From NCBI GenBank assembly GCA_032622095.1, contig CP136061.1, forward strand, positions 252,041,582 through 252,105,581: a stretch of DNA of 64,000 bases, written 5' to 3'. Numbering within the stretch: the first letter of the stretch is position 1; every line of letters begins with the position of its first letter. This document shows positions 35,301 to 48,152 of the stretch, in pieces. Origin of the DNA: Siphonodentalium dalli. Taxonomy: Eukaryota > Mollusca > Scaphopoda > Gadilida > Siphonodentaliidae. The position numbers and the translations under genes are program-made. Under the pieces are notes generated by a model that worked only from the letters and a program-made list of their open reading frames with translations, was not told the origin of the DNA and did no database searches.

Positions 35301-37900
35301 ATAAATAAATTATCTCTTAGAAAGTGTCCAGAGATATCTTGCCTATTTATACTAACAATTTTTTTTTCTTGTGGCAAAGGATTTGAGGGAGTAATTTGTT
35401 ATGTTGACTAAGATGTTAATTTAGTATGTGAAACATATATCCCGGGGGATGTATTGAGTGGACAGATAAAGTGTCTTCTTTATCATCAGATCAACATAAT
35501 TTCAACTCCCAATTTGGATAAACCCGACCAGGATTTATAGAACAACAACTAACCTATACCGAGCAATGTTTAGCAATACAAATGGACATGATAACATTGT
35601 TTAAAAATTTGAAACAATACCACCATTATTCACATGTATGGCTAAACATATCATTGACATAGATGAGTTGTTGTAGTTGTTACATTGATGTTGGTCGGGT
35701 TTCTCCAAATTTAATACTAAAACAGAATTATCCATAAGCACCAGAGCTTGGCATGAAAATATAAAAAAAATACTACATGACCGAACTAATTTTAACAAAC
35801 AGTTAATGGCAATTAACATTAATTTTGTCAATTGATGAAAAAACACCATCAATCAATTTAAAACGACATCCTGAAACTTTAGTCTTGATAAACATTACAT
35901 TTGTAGAATAGTGGAAATTATCACTGAAGCACGTGATTGTGATGTATATAATTGATGTGAACCACATTTGTTATCAATTACTTATCTGGTGGCCTGACTA
36001 TATTGCAAGTTAATTTTGTAAAATCACATATAGTTACAGTAGATTACATGTAAGAGAAATGCATATATGATAGCCATTAAGTTCCATCACTGTGAACATT
36101 TGAGTAAATTGTCAACTGTCTATAGGGTTCAACATTAAATTTTGATCGCAACTGTAGTACTGTACCCGCGGAGACTTATCTGACGACACCAATATTCTCA
36201 AAAATATATTTCAGAGTCAAACCGCCATATTTGATAATTTTGTTAATTTAAACTAGCACAGTCCACCAGAAGGTTAGTTATGAGGATTAATATTTGCACA
36301 ATAAGTAAACGCTCTTTAAATCCTTAAAACAGTCAAAAAAAACTTTTTCCAATAAAATTTCAACTGGACACAGGTAGGCTCTGAAAGTAGATACGCTATT
36401 GATAAATAAACAGTTCACATGTCGTGTTTGACATTCCGAAATTGCGCGACCGTTTTTTTTTTCGACCAAAGGAATATGACTTGTCGTGCAATCAGCGAGG
36501 GTGGGGGTAGGGTTAGCTTTTCTGGGATATCTTTACCAAAAATCTATGTATCGGAGTTTTTTGTTTGTGACATATTATCAATATATCCTTGTAGATTGTT
36601 CATGTTCGTCTACCTGTGATATAGCTGATTTTAAGAATATACATACCTTAATATTTGGGAAAGAAAATTGAAAATGCAGTCATAAATACAATTCATCTGA
36701 TGATCTTATGATAAAATTCCACATTAAGATATGTAATTATGCAATTTGTGGCAAGATCTCTCCCTGTTTTTCGATTTCCAGGAACAAAGAAAGCCACTTA
36801 CCGAACTTGCTATGCGTAACAGCATGTTTTTTTATTACCAGGTGGAGGTGAAAAAATAGAGGGGTACACAAACAAAAGCCTCACACAAACCTGTTTCCTC
36901 TAAAATATCAAGCTGGAAACAGGTAGATTCTGAAAATAGACACACTGGTGGTATAGAAACCGTTCTCATATCGTTTTTAACATTCCGAAAATCCACGACC
37001 ATTTTTTTCGACATAAGGAGTCCGACTACTGTACTACTTTAGTCTATATGTTATTTTCAAATTGGGTTATGCGAAAGCCACAGTGGTCTACTTTTCCAAG
37101 GGTTTGTACTAATATACACTATATCCATATGGGTTCACCGCCTCGATTGTAACTCGTCTTTTTCGTTGTCTTTTCTGGCATCATATATATATATATTTAG
37201 CTTAATTGTTTGTCGATATACGACATTGTTTCCAGCACGCGAGCACAACTATGGCCATATATGTTGATTTTGTTATTCTTTCGAGTTATGATTTGATAAA
37301 ATAGCAATAAAAATGGTAGAGTATCCCATAGCTGCAAATTACATACAAGTACAACTGCCCAGAGCTTTATAGTATAGGGCCATGGAGTGGCTAAATCAAC
37401 CGTACATATGCCAGAAAAAGCAAATAAACTTTACCTGCAACAGATAGTGAAAATATCTAATTCATAATTCTTCCCAAATGAAATCTGACTTTGTGTGCAC
37501 ATACCGGGTTTCAATATTAAGAAATTGTTACAACTAAACGTAATTCTTGGTTTGGGAGTTCTCTATCAAGAATGTTTTGCAGAGAAATCCATATACATTA
37601 CAAACAGAACAAGAATTTATTTCCATGTTTAGGAGTGAGTATTTGAAATGACACAACAACAAATATCACAAATGACAAATAGACAAAATAGAAAACGTAC
37701 AACGCTCAGCCAGATATCTAGCAAACATAATTCAATAACAGTATAGTTCAGTTACTGAGATGCATGACAACCTATACGATGACAAAGACTACAAGAGAGA
37801 CGCCTTGAATCCAGGCTCCCTGGTCGGATTCGTCAGCTCCAGTTTAAACTTCCGAGGTTAAACCTGGTTTAAATCTACACTGGGGCCGGATTCGTTATCT
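29346..37900. other. Long stretch without a recognised gene
   Basis: No ORF above about 105 aa and none with a family signature in either strand. Minor structure: a degenerate direct repeat pairs about 36340-36490 with 36890-37030 (tcaactggacacaggtag, tctgaaa.tagat, cattccgaaa, cgaccattttttt). A fragment of the gagaaatccatat repeat family lies at 37460-37660. Exons of a split gene could be hidden here, but none is supportable by eye. Confidence 0.4.
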
Positions 37901-38179
37901 CTGGTTTAAACAGGGTCTATATATGTAAACATCTATAGGCTAAAACCGCCATTTGACAGATGAATACATGGTTAAAACCCGATTTTGATTGGACATTTAT
38001 AAGCGAGTAATCGCCCACACCTGTAAAGTGTGTGGGGATAAGTTTGTTGGCAATCGCGATAAATTTGTGCATGTTAACATTAAACCGACAATTAAACCAT
38101 TCTATTCGACGATCCAGCAAACCGGGGATTAGTTGGGCGATACCCAAATATGTCTTTTTTACATGTGTGGGGTTATATA

Positions 38180-38568
38180 TATATACACACAATCGCTATT
38201 GACGGTGTGTCTGTATGTGTATCGCTATTGACGGTGTGTATGTGTGTGTATCGCTATTGACGGTGTGTCTGTATGTGTATCGCTATTGACGGTGTGTCTG
38301 TATGTGTATCGCTATTGACGGTGTGTCTGTATGTGTATCGCTATTGACGGTGTGTCTGTATGTGTATCGCTATTGACGGTGTGTCTGTATGTGTATCGCT
38401 ATTGACGGTGTGTCTGTATGTGTATCGCTATTGACGGTGTGTCTGTATGTATATCGCTATTGACGGTGTGTCTGTATGTGTATCGCTATTGACGGTGTGT
38501 CTGTATGTGTATCGCTATTGACGGTGTGTCTGTATGTGTATCGCTATTGACGGTGTGTCTGTATGTTG
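38180..38568. repeat. 29-bp minisatellite (about 13 units) upstream of D3
   Basis: Units gtgtatcgctattgacggtg then tgtctgtat, almost perfectly conserved, with one gtatgtgtgtgtat variant and one gtatat variant. Confidence 0.95.
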
Positions 38569-38799
38569 AAAGTGGTGGCTTGATATTATTATGTCACAAT
38601 TGATTCATTCTGACACGAGGGCTGTTAAAAGCCTGCGCCTGTTCGAATTAATTGAGGGCGTACCAATAATAATTATATTGGCATGTTGTGGTCCGCCTGG
38701 TAACTGGGTGTCGCAGGCCGCAGGCCCCTCTGACGCTGAATAAAGGCCCACGAAAGGTGCCCGTTTCAGCTAGTATGATATATCTTAGTTGTTTTCTGT

Positions 38800-38852
38800 C
38801 AAAGTTGTGACGATTTTGATACTCTCCTCCCAATTTAAACATATCGCAAAAA
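38800..38852 (+). promoter_or_regulatory. Distal part of the D3 leader
   Basis: gattttgatactctcctccc and aatttaaacatatcgcaaa match the leader upstream of D2 (20380) and D4 (59545). The leader then breaks into the 30-bp minisatellite and resumes at 39515. Confidence 0.5.
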
Positions 38853-39508
38853 TGCCACATTCGACTGATCTGGTTATAAACATGCCACATTCGACTGATC
38901 TGGTTATAAACATGCCACATTCGACTGATCTGGTTATAAACATGCCACATTCGACTGATCTGGTTATAAACATGCCACATTCGACTGATCTGGTTATAAA
39001 CATGCCACATTCGACTGATCTGGTTATAAACATGCCACATTCGACTGATCTGGTTATAAACATGCCACATTCGACTGATCTGGTTATAAACATGCCACAT
39101 TCGACTGATCTGGTTATAAACATGCCACATTCGACTGATCTGGTTATAAACATGCCACATTCGACTGATCTGGTTATAAACATGCCACATTCGACTGATC
39201 TGGTTATAAACATGCCACATTCGACTGATCTGGTTATAAACATGCCACATTCGACTGATCTGGTTATAAACATGCCACATTCGACTGATCTGGTTATAAA
39301 CATGCCACATTCGACTGATCTGGTTATAAACATGCCACATTCGACTGATCTGGTTATAAACATGCCATATTCGACTGATCTGGTTATAAACATGCCACAT
39401 TCGACTGATCTGGTTATAAACATGCCACATTCGACTGATCTGGCTATAAACATGCCACATTCGACTGATCTGGTTATAAACATGCCACATTCGACTGATC
39501 TGGTTATA
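38852..39508. repeat. 30-bp minisatellite (22 units) inside the D3 leader
   Basis: Twenty-two nearly perfect units (atgccacattcgactgatct then ggttataaac); only three single-base variants were noticed (39368, 39444, 39509). The array lies between leader segments that are adjacent in D2 and D4. The unit resembles the leader phrase ggccacatggactggatt of D4, so it probably amplified from it. The ORFs of about 250-280 aa across it are by-products of a period divisible by three. Confidence 0.95.
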
Positions 39509-39543
39509 TACACCTTAATTTCCGTACAATCGTATTGATGCAT

Positions 39544-39783
39544 CTTCATCCGCAATTTTGTCCGAGACCTTCCGATCGACCACGTGTTTCTGGGCCACGT
39601 ATTATTACACAACTCGAGAAATAACAAACTTCAAAAATCGATATCTGATCACTCTGAGCTTTGATGGGTTGGTTCCCCGACTCGAACCAAATATGTTTTA
39701 ACCCCGACGCCAAAGAAATAGTCATTTAGGAGCGTCTGATCGGATTGAGTACATTTAATCATATAGTAATCGTTTATATGCAT
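39544..39783. mobile_element. Partial TTAA-element insertion in the D3 leader
   Basis: cttcatccgcaattttgtcc through gagtacatttaatc matches the 3' portion of the element at 40712-41145. It interrupts the leader phrase cgtattgatgcat / cacatcgcag found at D2 and D4, with atgcat repeated on both sides. The left terminal repeat is missing. Confidence 0.7.
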
Positions 39784-39804
39784 GGGCGTTCTCACGTCGC
39801 AGCA

Positions 39805-39904
39805 AACAAGACATCCATTCTTACTAAAATAAACCGTATTCGTTACAGAATGGGGCTTCTAAAAGACATCCATTCTTACTATAATAACACGTTTTCATTA
39901 CAGA
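39805..39904 (+). repeat. Duplicated acceptor/start module before D3
   Basis: The segment catccattcttacta.. through ..ttacagaatggggcttc occurs twice in tandem, at about 39810-39864 and 39868-39918. The first copy has its own ATG (39850) but reads MGLLKDIHSYYNNTFSLQNG, out of the deiodinase frame. The second copy starts D3. If ttacag is used as a splice acceptor, two alternatives exist. Confidence 0.75.
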
Positions 39905-40699
39905 ATGGGGCTTCGAATGGCGGCTGATATGCTGCTCATGTGTGCCGTGTTCTTCGTCATGCTCGTCAACCGATTCCTCTCGTTGTATCTACCGTTTTAC
40001 ATAAGATTCATCGAATATTCAGTGCTATGGGTAGGGAAAAAACGCAGCTTGCCAAACACGACAACTGCTGCAAACATATCTGCAATAAAAAGCTTAGGAG
40101 AAAACGATGCCAAACAACTAGTTGCTGAACTATGGAAATTCTTACAAAACATCTACGCAACAGAAGCAAAGGAGAAAAATAAAGCATTAAATTCCGTCCT
40201 GTATTCTTTAGACGGAGTTACACAGATTAATTTGTTGGATCTTGTTAAGCATAAGCGACCTCTGGTGGTGAATTTCGGTAGTTGTAGCTGACTGCCGTTC
40301 ATGGAGGAACTTGAGAAGTTCGCTGAGCTCACGCGAGAGTTCGCGAGGTTCGCAGATTTCGTTTTCATCTACATAACGGAGGCGCATGCAGTCGATGGTT
40401 GGAAAATTGCACATAATGAATATAACATCAAAGAACACCGCAATCTCCAGGATCGACTCGAGGCCGCTAAGATGTTGAGTGATCGAGTTGGTGATATTTG
40501 TCCAATTTTCTTAGATAATTTTGACAATACAACCGGTCGCATGTACGGAGCTTTCCCGGAACGTCTATATGTCATTCAGGATGGTGTTCTTGTTCTACAA
40601 GGAGGGTTGGGTCCATTCATGTATAGTGTTGACACTGTAAGGACTTGGCTAAACAAAACATTCACGAAACATCGACGGAACGGAACGCTACACTCTTAA
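39905..40699 (+). CDS. DIO: Iodothyronine-deiodinase-like selenoprotein D3 (Sec at TGA 40289-40291)
   Basis: The protein is 264 aa with Sec at residue 129 and is the most divergent of the four. It retains a hydrophobic anchor (MLLMCAVFFVMLVNRFL), the catalytic NFGSCS-U-LPFM motif with Leu instead of the first Pro found in the other copies, YITEAHAVDGW with the conserved His, HRNLQDRLEAAKML, FPERLYVIQ and GGLGPFMYS. It has one extra residue near the membrane segment (SLYLP) and a 9-residue C-terminal extension after FTKH. The nearest recognisable SECIS is 4.1 kb downstream at 44833, so whether this gene can still insert Sec is open. Without a SECIS it would stop at residue 128. Confidence 0.88.
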
Positions 40700-40711
40700 A
40701 AGTATTGTTAA

Positions 40712-41145
40712 AGGTACTCAATCCGAATTGACGGCCCCCATATCATTAGATTCCAACAACAACATTTTTTTAAATGCTGCTTCAGTTATCAAAATCGATT
40801 AATTGCCCAAAAATAATGCTAACCACAGTCAACTATAGTATAAAATTGCCCAAAACCCTGTTATTTGTCAACTTTTTGTTCAACGAAATTTTGTCGGTTG
40901 TCAAATATCTGACACAAAAAAGCCTCTGGATTTCAGAGTTATCGATCTTCATCCGCTATCTTGTCAGATAAGTTCTTCTCGTCGACAGTTTACTGGGCCA
41001 CGTAAAATTAAAATAATAGATTCAAACATCGATATCTGATCACTCCTAGCTTTGATGGGTGGGTTCCTCGACTCGAATCAAATATTTTTTACCCCCGAAG
41101 CCAAGGAAATAGTAATTTGCGAGCGTCTGATCCGATTGAGTACCT
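40712..41145. mobile_element. Complete TTAA-type element containing one 32-bp satellite unit
   Basis: The 434-bp element is flanked by TTAA (40708-40711, 41146-41149). Its inverted ends are AGGTACTCAATC and GATTGAGTACCT. At 40813-40845 it holds a single aataatgctaaccacagtca actatagtataaa unit, the same sequence that forms the 8216-11212 satellite. It starts only 9 bp after the D3 stop codon and so replaces the 3' flank seen at the other copies. Confidence 0.85.
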
Positions 41146-41149
41146 TTAA

Positions 41150-44100
41150 TCTACGACAGCAGAGAGAATCATTTAGCGGACCATGTAGGTCAGTGTTATG
41201 AGTCTACATACATTCCAAGCTATATTTCCCAGACCATCGTTCCGTTTTTTAACATATGCTATATTTACGTATACAATAGTTCCGTGAATGTCAACACGTG
41301 ACTTGGCCACGTGGTTTGATCACTATATGCGGCTACGCATAATTGTCGCGAGTGAAATCAGTCGCCAATTTTCTTCAATTCACTTTTCGAGAATGTCATG
41401 CAGGTATGGTAAATAAATGATATGTTGTTGTATGTACAGTACGTAAAGAATGTGAGATAAGTAAAACACTCAACCCTGACGATATTTTTTTGTTCACGGT
41501 GACCCACTCTACACTAAAATCTTCAGTGGCGAGGATAAGTGAGCGATATGGTGTAATCGACGCGATTGTGGCACACAATTGTACCACTCTGTCCACGAGA
41601 GTACATATGGGCGGGAAAATCAGGCTCCTTCGAATTAGGATGATGAGGATTTTAATTTCTGACATACGACATTTAAAAATATGGATATATAATAGTCACA
41701 CAATCATCGCATCCCACCAGCATGTTGGTTTAGCTGGTCGGGAGCGGAATATCGTCCGTCCTCTCTCAACGCTACGTTATCACGATCTCCCCCGATGGTT
41801 CTCATATCATTTTCATCGTCCGATCCCCAGCTGGCGTTTATTGACCGCCAGATGAACCATCATCGATGTGTCCTGTCCTGATGTGATCCTGATTGCACAG
41901 GGCCACATCTCAAGAGTGTTGATCCCCAAATGGCGTTTATTGACCGCCAGATGAGTCATCGTCGATGTGTCCTGTGCTGAGATGATCCTGAGTGCACTGC
42001 AGGGCCACATATCAAGAGTGTTACACAATGCATCATCAATATCACCGCCAAACTTCTATATATAGAGGATCTCCAACGAGTTTCATACAATCTTATATCC
42101 TAACATAACGAGTTGAAGATCTTGTATATCACACGAAAAAAGCTAGAGCTTTATGCCTTTTTAACAAATCAAAACCCATAACAGAAGCTTAAAAACGCAC
42201 ACATTTACCTGTTGGCTGAGACGCTTCACAACTGTAAACGACAGTACTGTGCGCTCGAGCTGCCGACGGAAAATATAGTCCCCCAATGTGGCTCTTTGTT
42301 TTTTGTGTCTATTTTTGTTATTGCAACGAAGTTGGACAATAATTTAACTTTAATGAACAAAGCAATCATTTTTAATTGTCTTGTGTTGTTGTAATGTGCG
42401 GCTTTACGAAATAGTATTAATCCGCCTGATTCAACGTAAAGTAATTTTGTTGGCGCGATGCCAAGTTGGCGGTAAGCACGCGACTATTCGTCACTAGTGA
42501 GAGATAATGATATAATATGGGTTTCATTGAAATAAAGATGTATGCAACAGGAATCGTATTGCATTGTCGTTTAAATCTTGAACAAGTCATGACAATACAA
42601 TAATTAATGTTTAGTTAATAATTCAGTATCAACCAAATATTGATAATTGTTTTAGATTTAATATAATAAATCTAAATGGCGTAGAAATACTATAAGTACA
42701 TGTAGTTGTCTGGTTTTTTTTGCGGTGATTCTCAGTGGTTCGCGGTTATTCCTGGTTAGCCCAAGTCAGTCTCCGTGTAGCATGTCGGTTTAATTAATAT
42801 TAATCCGCACCACTCAAGTTCACGATGGACCGCGAGAAACATCACCATGAACCCCGGGGATCGACAGTGTGAGGTGTGTGGTATCCACGGTGTTTAGTGT
42901 TTTGCTTATTGTACACGCTTTACATACTGTAATTTATGGAACTATTAACGCTGTTGTCCATGTTCTGTGGAGCCATTTGTTCAGCAAAATATTATCTTTA
43001 ACGTGATGTTTTCTTCGACATATTATGAATTTTAAACAGTCTGTGGCTGTACTGTATTATGTACTTCAAAGCATCAAATTCAATTTAGCCATACAAGAGA
43101 GTTGCATAATTGTGCTGAACAAATAACCCACGTAAATCATACAACGGGGCTAACACGGTGGCTAGTTTATTTCCAACAACATATAATTGATTTATCATAC
43201 TTACATGTACTTTCTAAAATTACGGCAATTACAACCATCATATATATATGGACATTAGTACAGGTCCCTATAACAAAATTGACCCCACCCCCCACAGTAC
43301 TTAATGCTGTAGAAAGATATTCAACTTGGCCGTGCCTAATTTTTTATCATTTTTTTCAAAATCCACAAACAGGTTCAAAATACACAAAAACAATATTTGT
43401 TACATAAATGCCTCATATATAGGTAGACAGATATTTTATTACTCTTCAATTTAATGTATCCCGTGTAAAACTTGGTTCTGAAAAACTCCGGTTGTGAGCA
43501 CAGGTCTGACGCAAACCGGCTGTAAAAGTTCACTCGTTCGATATGGAGTCCGCTAAACTGGGTCAAAGAGACGGATTTTTACACCTACTTGCGCTTCAAA
43601 AACACACTCAATGGTAAGTAGAATATATATATATTATACATCATTAGAAGCGGAATTGTTTACTGACCCACCCAAACCAAGCCACATCACGGCATCGTAT
43701 CTCTCGTATTTGTTGAAAAAATCTGTTTCATACACCCGGAAGCAAATTTAATTTTCCAAAACCTTTGTGTATTTTGAAAAACCTTTGTGTATTTTGAAAA
43801 ACATTAGGCCCGGCCAAGTTGTATACCTTTCTATAGGATTCAGTACTATTGCGGGTGGGGTAAATTTTTGTTCTGCGTGAGGACCTGTGCTAATGTCCAT
43901 ATTTTGTATAGTTGATAGGATTCAGTACTATTGGGGTGGGTGTGTGGTCAGTACTATTGTACGGGGTGGGATACCTTTCTATAGGATTCAGTACTATTGT
44001 GGGTGGGGTTCATTTTTTGTTCTGGGGACCTGTGGACATTAGTCCTATCACAGATCACTGTTCATTAAAATCAGGAACCAAAGTCCTGTAAAGTTACGGT

Positions 44101-44725
44101 ACTTACAACTGTCATTTATATTAACAATAGGCACCTTTCTCATACCATTTATCTGTAACATGATTAACCAAAATTATGTAAATATACATTCAGTTAGTTG
44201 TATACAATCATGTAAATATACAGTCAGTTAGTTGTATACAGTAAACCACGTGTCCGTAATGTTACGGAACAATGAGATGGCAGATATTTATCCAGTCATT
44301 TCTTCCGTAAAATTTACAGCAACCCTATTAACATTGTACTAAACTGCATAGGGCACAAAGACGTATTGCTCTAACGTGTGTTACAAGATTAACAGTTTCT
44401 ATACTAAATACTCATTATCGAGCAGTTATCCTTTAATATTTTTTTGTATACCAGAAAATAAAAAATAAAATCAATATTAATTTATAGAATCGTTTCCGGC
44501 CAGTGATCTTTGATTCATATTTATTATTGTGTAACCACCAAACTATATAAAACTTGTTATAGGAAGAGATAGACCATATTTATACCCAGGAAACCATATA
44601 AAACTTGTTCTAGGGAGAGATATACTATATTTATACCCAGGAAACTATATAAAACTTATTATAGGAAGAGATAGACTAGCTTTATACCCAGGAAACTATA
44701 TAAAAACTTGTTATAGGATTGTAAC
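41150..44725. other. No gene seen; several short tandem duplications
   Basis: A 99-bp tandem duplication lies at 41822-42022 (gatcccca..tggcgtttat, cgtgtcctg-like phrases). Repeats of ataggattcagtactatt with gggtggggt occur at 43840-44040. A gtcagttagttgtataca duplication is at 44190-44240. A period of about 59 bp is seen at 44540-44720 (actatataaaacttgttata, ggaagagatagac). Part of 44450-44540 matches the 21535-22053 MITE. The ORF at 41490-41855 lacks family features. Confidence 0.5.
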
Positions 44726-44727
44726 AA

Positions 44728-44970
44728 TTCTACCGCCAATATATCCAGAGCAAAAATATATATCACAAAGCTGCCACACTTCTCCGGTATTCACATATAG
44801 ATATGCACTATAGTATTTCAGAAATCAACATACTGGCCAGAGTGGAAACAAATGATGACTGAAGTTATAAAAGGTTAAAACCTCAGCTCAGTCGGATATC
44901 GATTTTGCACTCTTACCAGAATGTTAAACTCTGAATGTTGAAAGTCTGTCACTGTATATTGCATCTAGTT
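44728..44970. repeat. Detached deiodinase 3'-UTR fragment
   Basis: Contains taccgccaatatatccagag and tctgtcactgtatattgcat, matching the flanks of SECIS a of D1/D2, and cacaaagctgccacacttct, matching the left flank of SECIS b. The block looks like a recombinant of the two SECIS neighbourhoods. No deiodinase coding sequence is attached. Confidence 0.75.
44833..44919 (+). promoter_or_regulatory. Orphan SECIS element
   Basis: TGAT (44853-44856) faces GGAT (44894-44897). Helix II is GACTGAAGTT with AGCTCAGTC (a G.U wobble replaces one pair), apical ATAAAA is at 44867-44872, and the lower helix is CTGGCC-AGAGTG with CACTCT-TACCAG. The fold seems intact. The nearest upstream Sec gene is D3, 4.1 kb away with a transposon between, so it is either the D3 SECIS in a very long or spliced UTR or a relic. 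Confidence 0.8.
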
Positions 44971-47625
44971 ATACAAATTTGAGGCATTTGATAGACTATT
45001 TTACAGTACGATATGTAGGTTTTTATTTGCAAAAATAAACATAACTTGCTGTCGAAAAATATATGTTTAATATAATTATATGTTCTTGAATTTGCTATTG
45101 ATGTTTTTATTCCCCAGAACATAGTTCGTCGGCCAATTCTCAGAAGACATAGGTTTCGATTTCGCTGCACCCCGTCCTCGCATGTTTTCATTTCTATACA
45201 TCAATATAAAGAGCGTCTTCTGTGGAACGCCGTATATCGTTTGCCAATGTATATCGTTTGTCAATATATGTATATCAAATGTTTTTTTTCAATTTGGTTC
45301 AGTTTATACATTCTCGAATTATGAACCTTTTCAGCTCAACTTCACAGTCAAGTTTGAGCTATTGTCATGGGTTGTCGTCCGTGCGTCCGTCAATCGGAAC
45401 GTCCGTCAATACATATAAATTCCTTTAGCACACCATTACATGCCATATCCCTCATCCAATCGTCACTAAAACGCATACGGTGTTCATGGTAACCTCCAGA
45501 TGACGGCTATTGATATTTCCGATATTATTTTTTAAAACATGACCGCCATTTTGATGTTCAAATTGGAATGGATTAGCATACCCTGTAGTCCGAATTTATT
45601 GGAGAAATGTTTTCAAAATTAACAGGCAAGTTTAGGATCATCTCTAGATGGGAGCTACCGAATTTGAACGATTTTCGACGAAAAACATGGATTTTACTTT
45701 ACTTTGCATGACTAGGTCCTTTGGCACAACCTACATGCCACATTCATCATGCGATCGTCACCAAACTTCCTTTGGTTCTTCGGTGTGATCTCTAGATGGG
45801 AGCCAATAAATTGTTTTCTCCAAAATTCATTAAAAAAACATTGCCGTCAGCAGCCATCTTGGATTTCAAATTTGAATCCATTGGCACACCCTGCAGCCCG
45901 CATTTATTTGCAGAATTGTTTTGAAAAAGTACAGTCACGATAAGGATCACCTCTAGATGGGAGATATCCAATTTGAACAATTTTCGATCAAAAACATGGC
46001 GGATAGCAGCCATCAAATGGATGTTATTGTTTGCATCACTAAATATATATTTCGGCATGCCCTACAACCAACAGTTGTTATCCAATTGAGCCCAAACTTT
46101 TAATGGCTAATATGGCTGACCTCTGGAGTTACTTAGACATATAAACTTTCCGCATTCCTTATCACTCCATTAACTGTAATATTTGAAATTATTCTGCATA
46201 ATCCTAACATTTCCAGTTATTGGCCAATTCTAACATGACATGCGCCATCCTCCGTGGTTGGCAAATTACCATCAGTCCCATCAAGTATGCATGACCCCCC
46301 CCCCCCCCCCCCCCCCCCCCCCGCCCACCACGTTGACCTTACATATATTTTTAAGTATCACCATCAAAAGTTAACAAATGGTCAGTGCACAAATGTATAA
46401 CCTGTGTTATATTTCTTTGAAACAGCATACAATCGCGTGAATAGTGCCTATATTATATCGTTCAATATACAGTTGATTAGTCATCATCGACGTGGCTAGA
46501 GGGCTCCGTGGAGTTTCCAGCTGCCTCCCGCCCCTTTTAACCAGGCCGAACTCGCATGCAATGTCGCGTAATTTCATTTGCTTCCCACACAGTGGCTTGG
46601 AATTACTTAACTGTGCTTATTGTGGGGAGGAATCACGAAACAATTTGAAATATGAGCATGAACACTGCAAAATCCTAGTATCTATAAAAGTCTAATTCCA
46701 TGAAAATCCAGGCCTCGATTTGTCTTGTTTTTTTCTAGAATATATATAAACATGTATAGGTCTAACTACAGACAAATTCAGGCCTCGATTTCGTTTTGTC
46801 TCTTTGTTTTATTTTTAATTTGTAATTGATTAGCACTTTAGCAGGTTTTGACTGGCCAATGACTGACCTCAAGAATTCCAAGTTTTGTACATTTCCAAAC
46901 TGACACTGAGATTGGAAAATTCCCGTCGAAAGTTTTGACCGAATGTAGGAAAGTTGTCTAAACACCAACAAATTCCCCGCTAATTACTAATTACCCCCAC
47001 CCCAATATGAACGCCCGAGTCCCTGTTACAACAGTCGTTTTATGCATAGTTTTATTCTATTTTCTCGACTCGCAGGTAGTATAGCATCAAATAATTCCTT
47101 GCGTATTCTTAAAGGAATCAGGGAGCTAAATGTGTTCTAGAGTCGGGGGAGCGAGTACACCGTGGTGTGAAGGTGAAGGTAATTATATAATTATATACCT
47201 CACTATACTTAACTGTAACTATATACGTGACACGTGATATCCAGGTTATAATATGTCTCCAATTCTCACACGAATTATATTATATTGAAAACGCACTTGC
47301 TTTATAAAACCATTCAAGTATACAAATAAATCGTGTAAGTTGCGTGTACACGTGTGCCTGTGCGTGTTGGTGCGTGCGTCCCATTCGGTTGGGATCAGTT
47401 GGCCAGTAGGATGACAATCCAATGCTTCAGTATATCCTGCGCGTCCGGGTGCACGTGTGTGCGTTTGGCATACACCAATGTATGCCGTTGTGGCTCACCC
47501 CTATGTGTGCGTACCATATGGCAACGAAATGGCAGTTCGGATGCATTACTACCGCGTGTAGTCATGCCGAACAGTACGTGACGGTACGTGTACGTAGGCG
47601 CGCAGACCCAACTCCATGCATAATG

Positions 47626-47657
<32 letters not shown>

Positions 47658-47768
47658 ATATACTTTTGATTGTTCATATGCTTATGTATAAGCGTTTGTA
47701 TCATGTTCTTTATTTGCCATTTGTCATATATAATCTTCAGTAATGGAGGATAATTAAAGATATATATA
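44971..47768. other. No gene seen; dispersed repeats and simple sequence
   Basis: Between 45450 and 46030 a unit of the type atctctagatgggag with gccatcttggatttcaaa recurs about four times, related to 530-1080. A C-run of about 30 bases sits at 46289-46322 and a TA repeat at 47625-47653. ORFs of 60-90 aa show no family signature. Confidence 0.45.
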
Positions 47769-48152
47769 TATATGCGAGTCGACCATAGGTCGCCTCGCAT
47801 ATATAAGAGCATGCATTGGCCTAATAATTTTTTAAATAAAAGTTTCTTACAATTTTTAGGACATAAAATAAAAAAACATCCATGACCCTGCAGGGAGCCC
47901 CACACATATACAGAAGCATATAGAAGAGTGTCGTCTGCTCATGTTTGTCTGGGGCTCTGTATGGGTGAAATTATAAAATTGTTAAAGAATACAAGAAAAA
48001 ATTATTAAAATTGTAAAAAATTGTTAGGCCAATGCATTCTCTTATATATGCGAGGCGACCTATGGTCGACTCGCATATATAAGAGAATGCATTGGCACAC
48101 GGTAAAAAAATCCCGACTTACGACTGGATTTGATATGGCGGGTCACATATTG
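47769..48152. mobile_element. Hairpin-end MITE Q2 (left end lost)
   Basis: Shares its core with Q1 (29055-29345) in the same orientation. Its right end carries the gtgacccgccatatcaaatc terminal sequence in inverted form (ggatttgatatggcgggtca). Together Q1 and Q2 show that the family has long inverted ends, each followed by the ccaatgcattctcttatata hairpin. The left end here runs into a TA repeat. Confidence 0.75.

Noticed and set aside
38648-39627. Three overlapping ORFs of 249-280 aa
   Set aside because: Product of a 30-bp minisatellite open in several frames on both strands.
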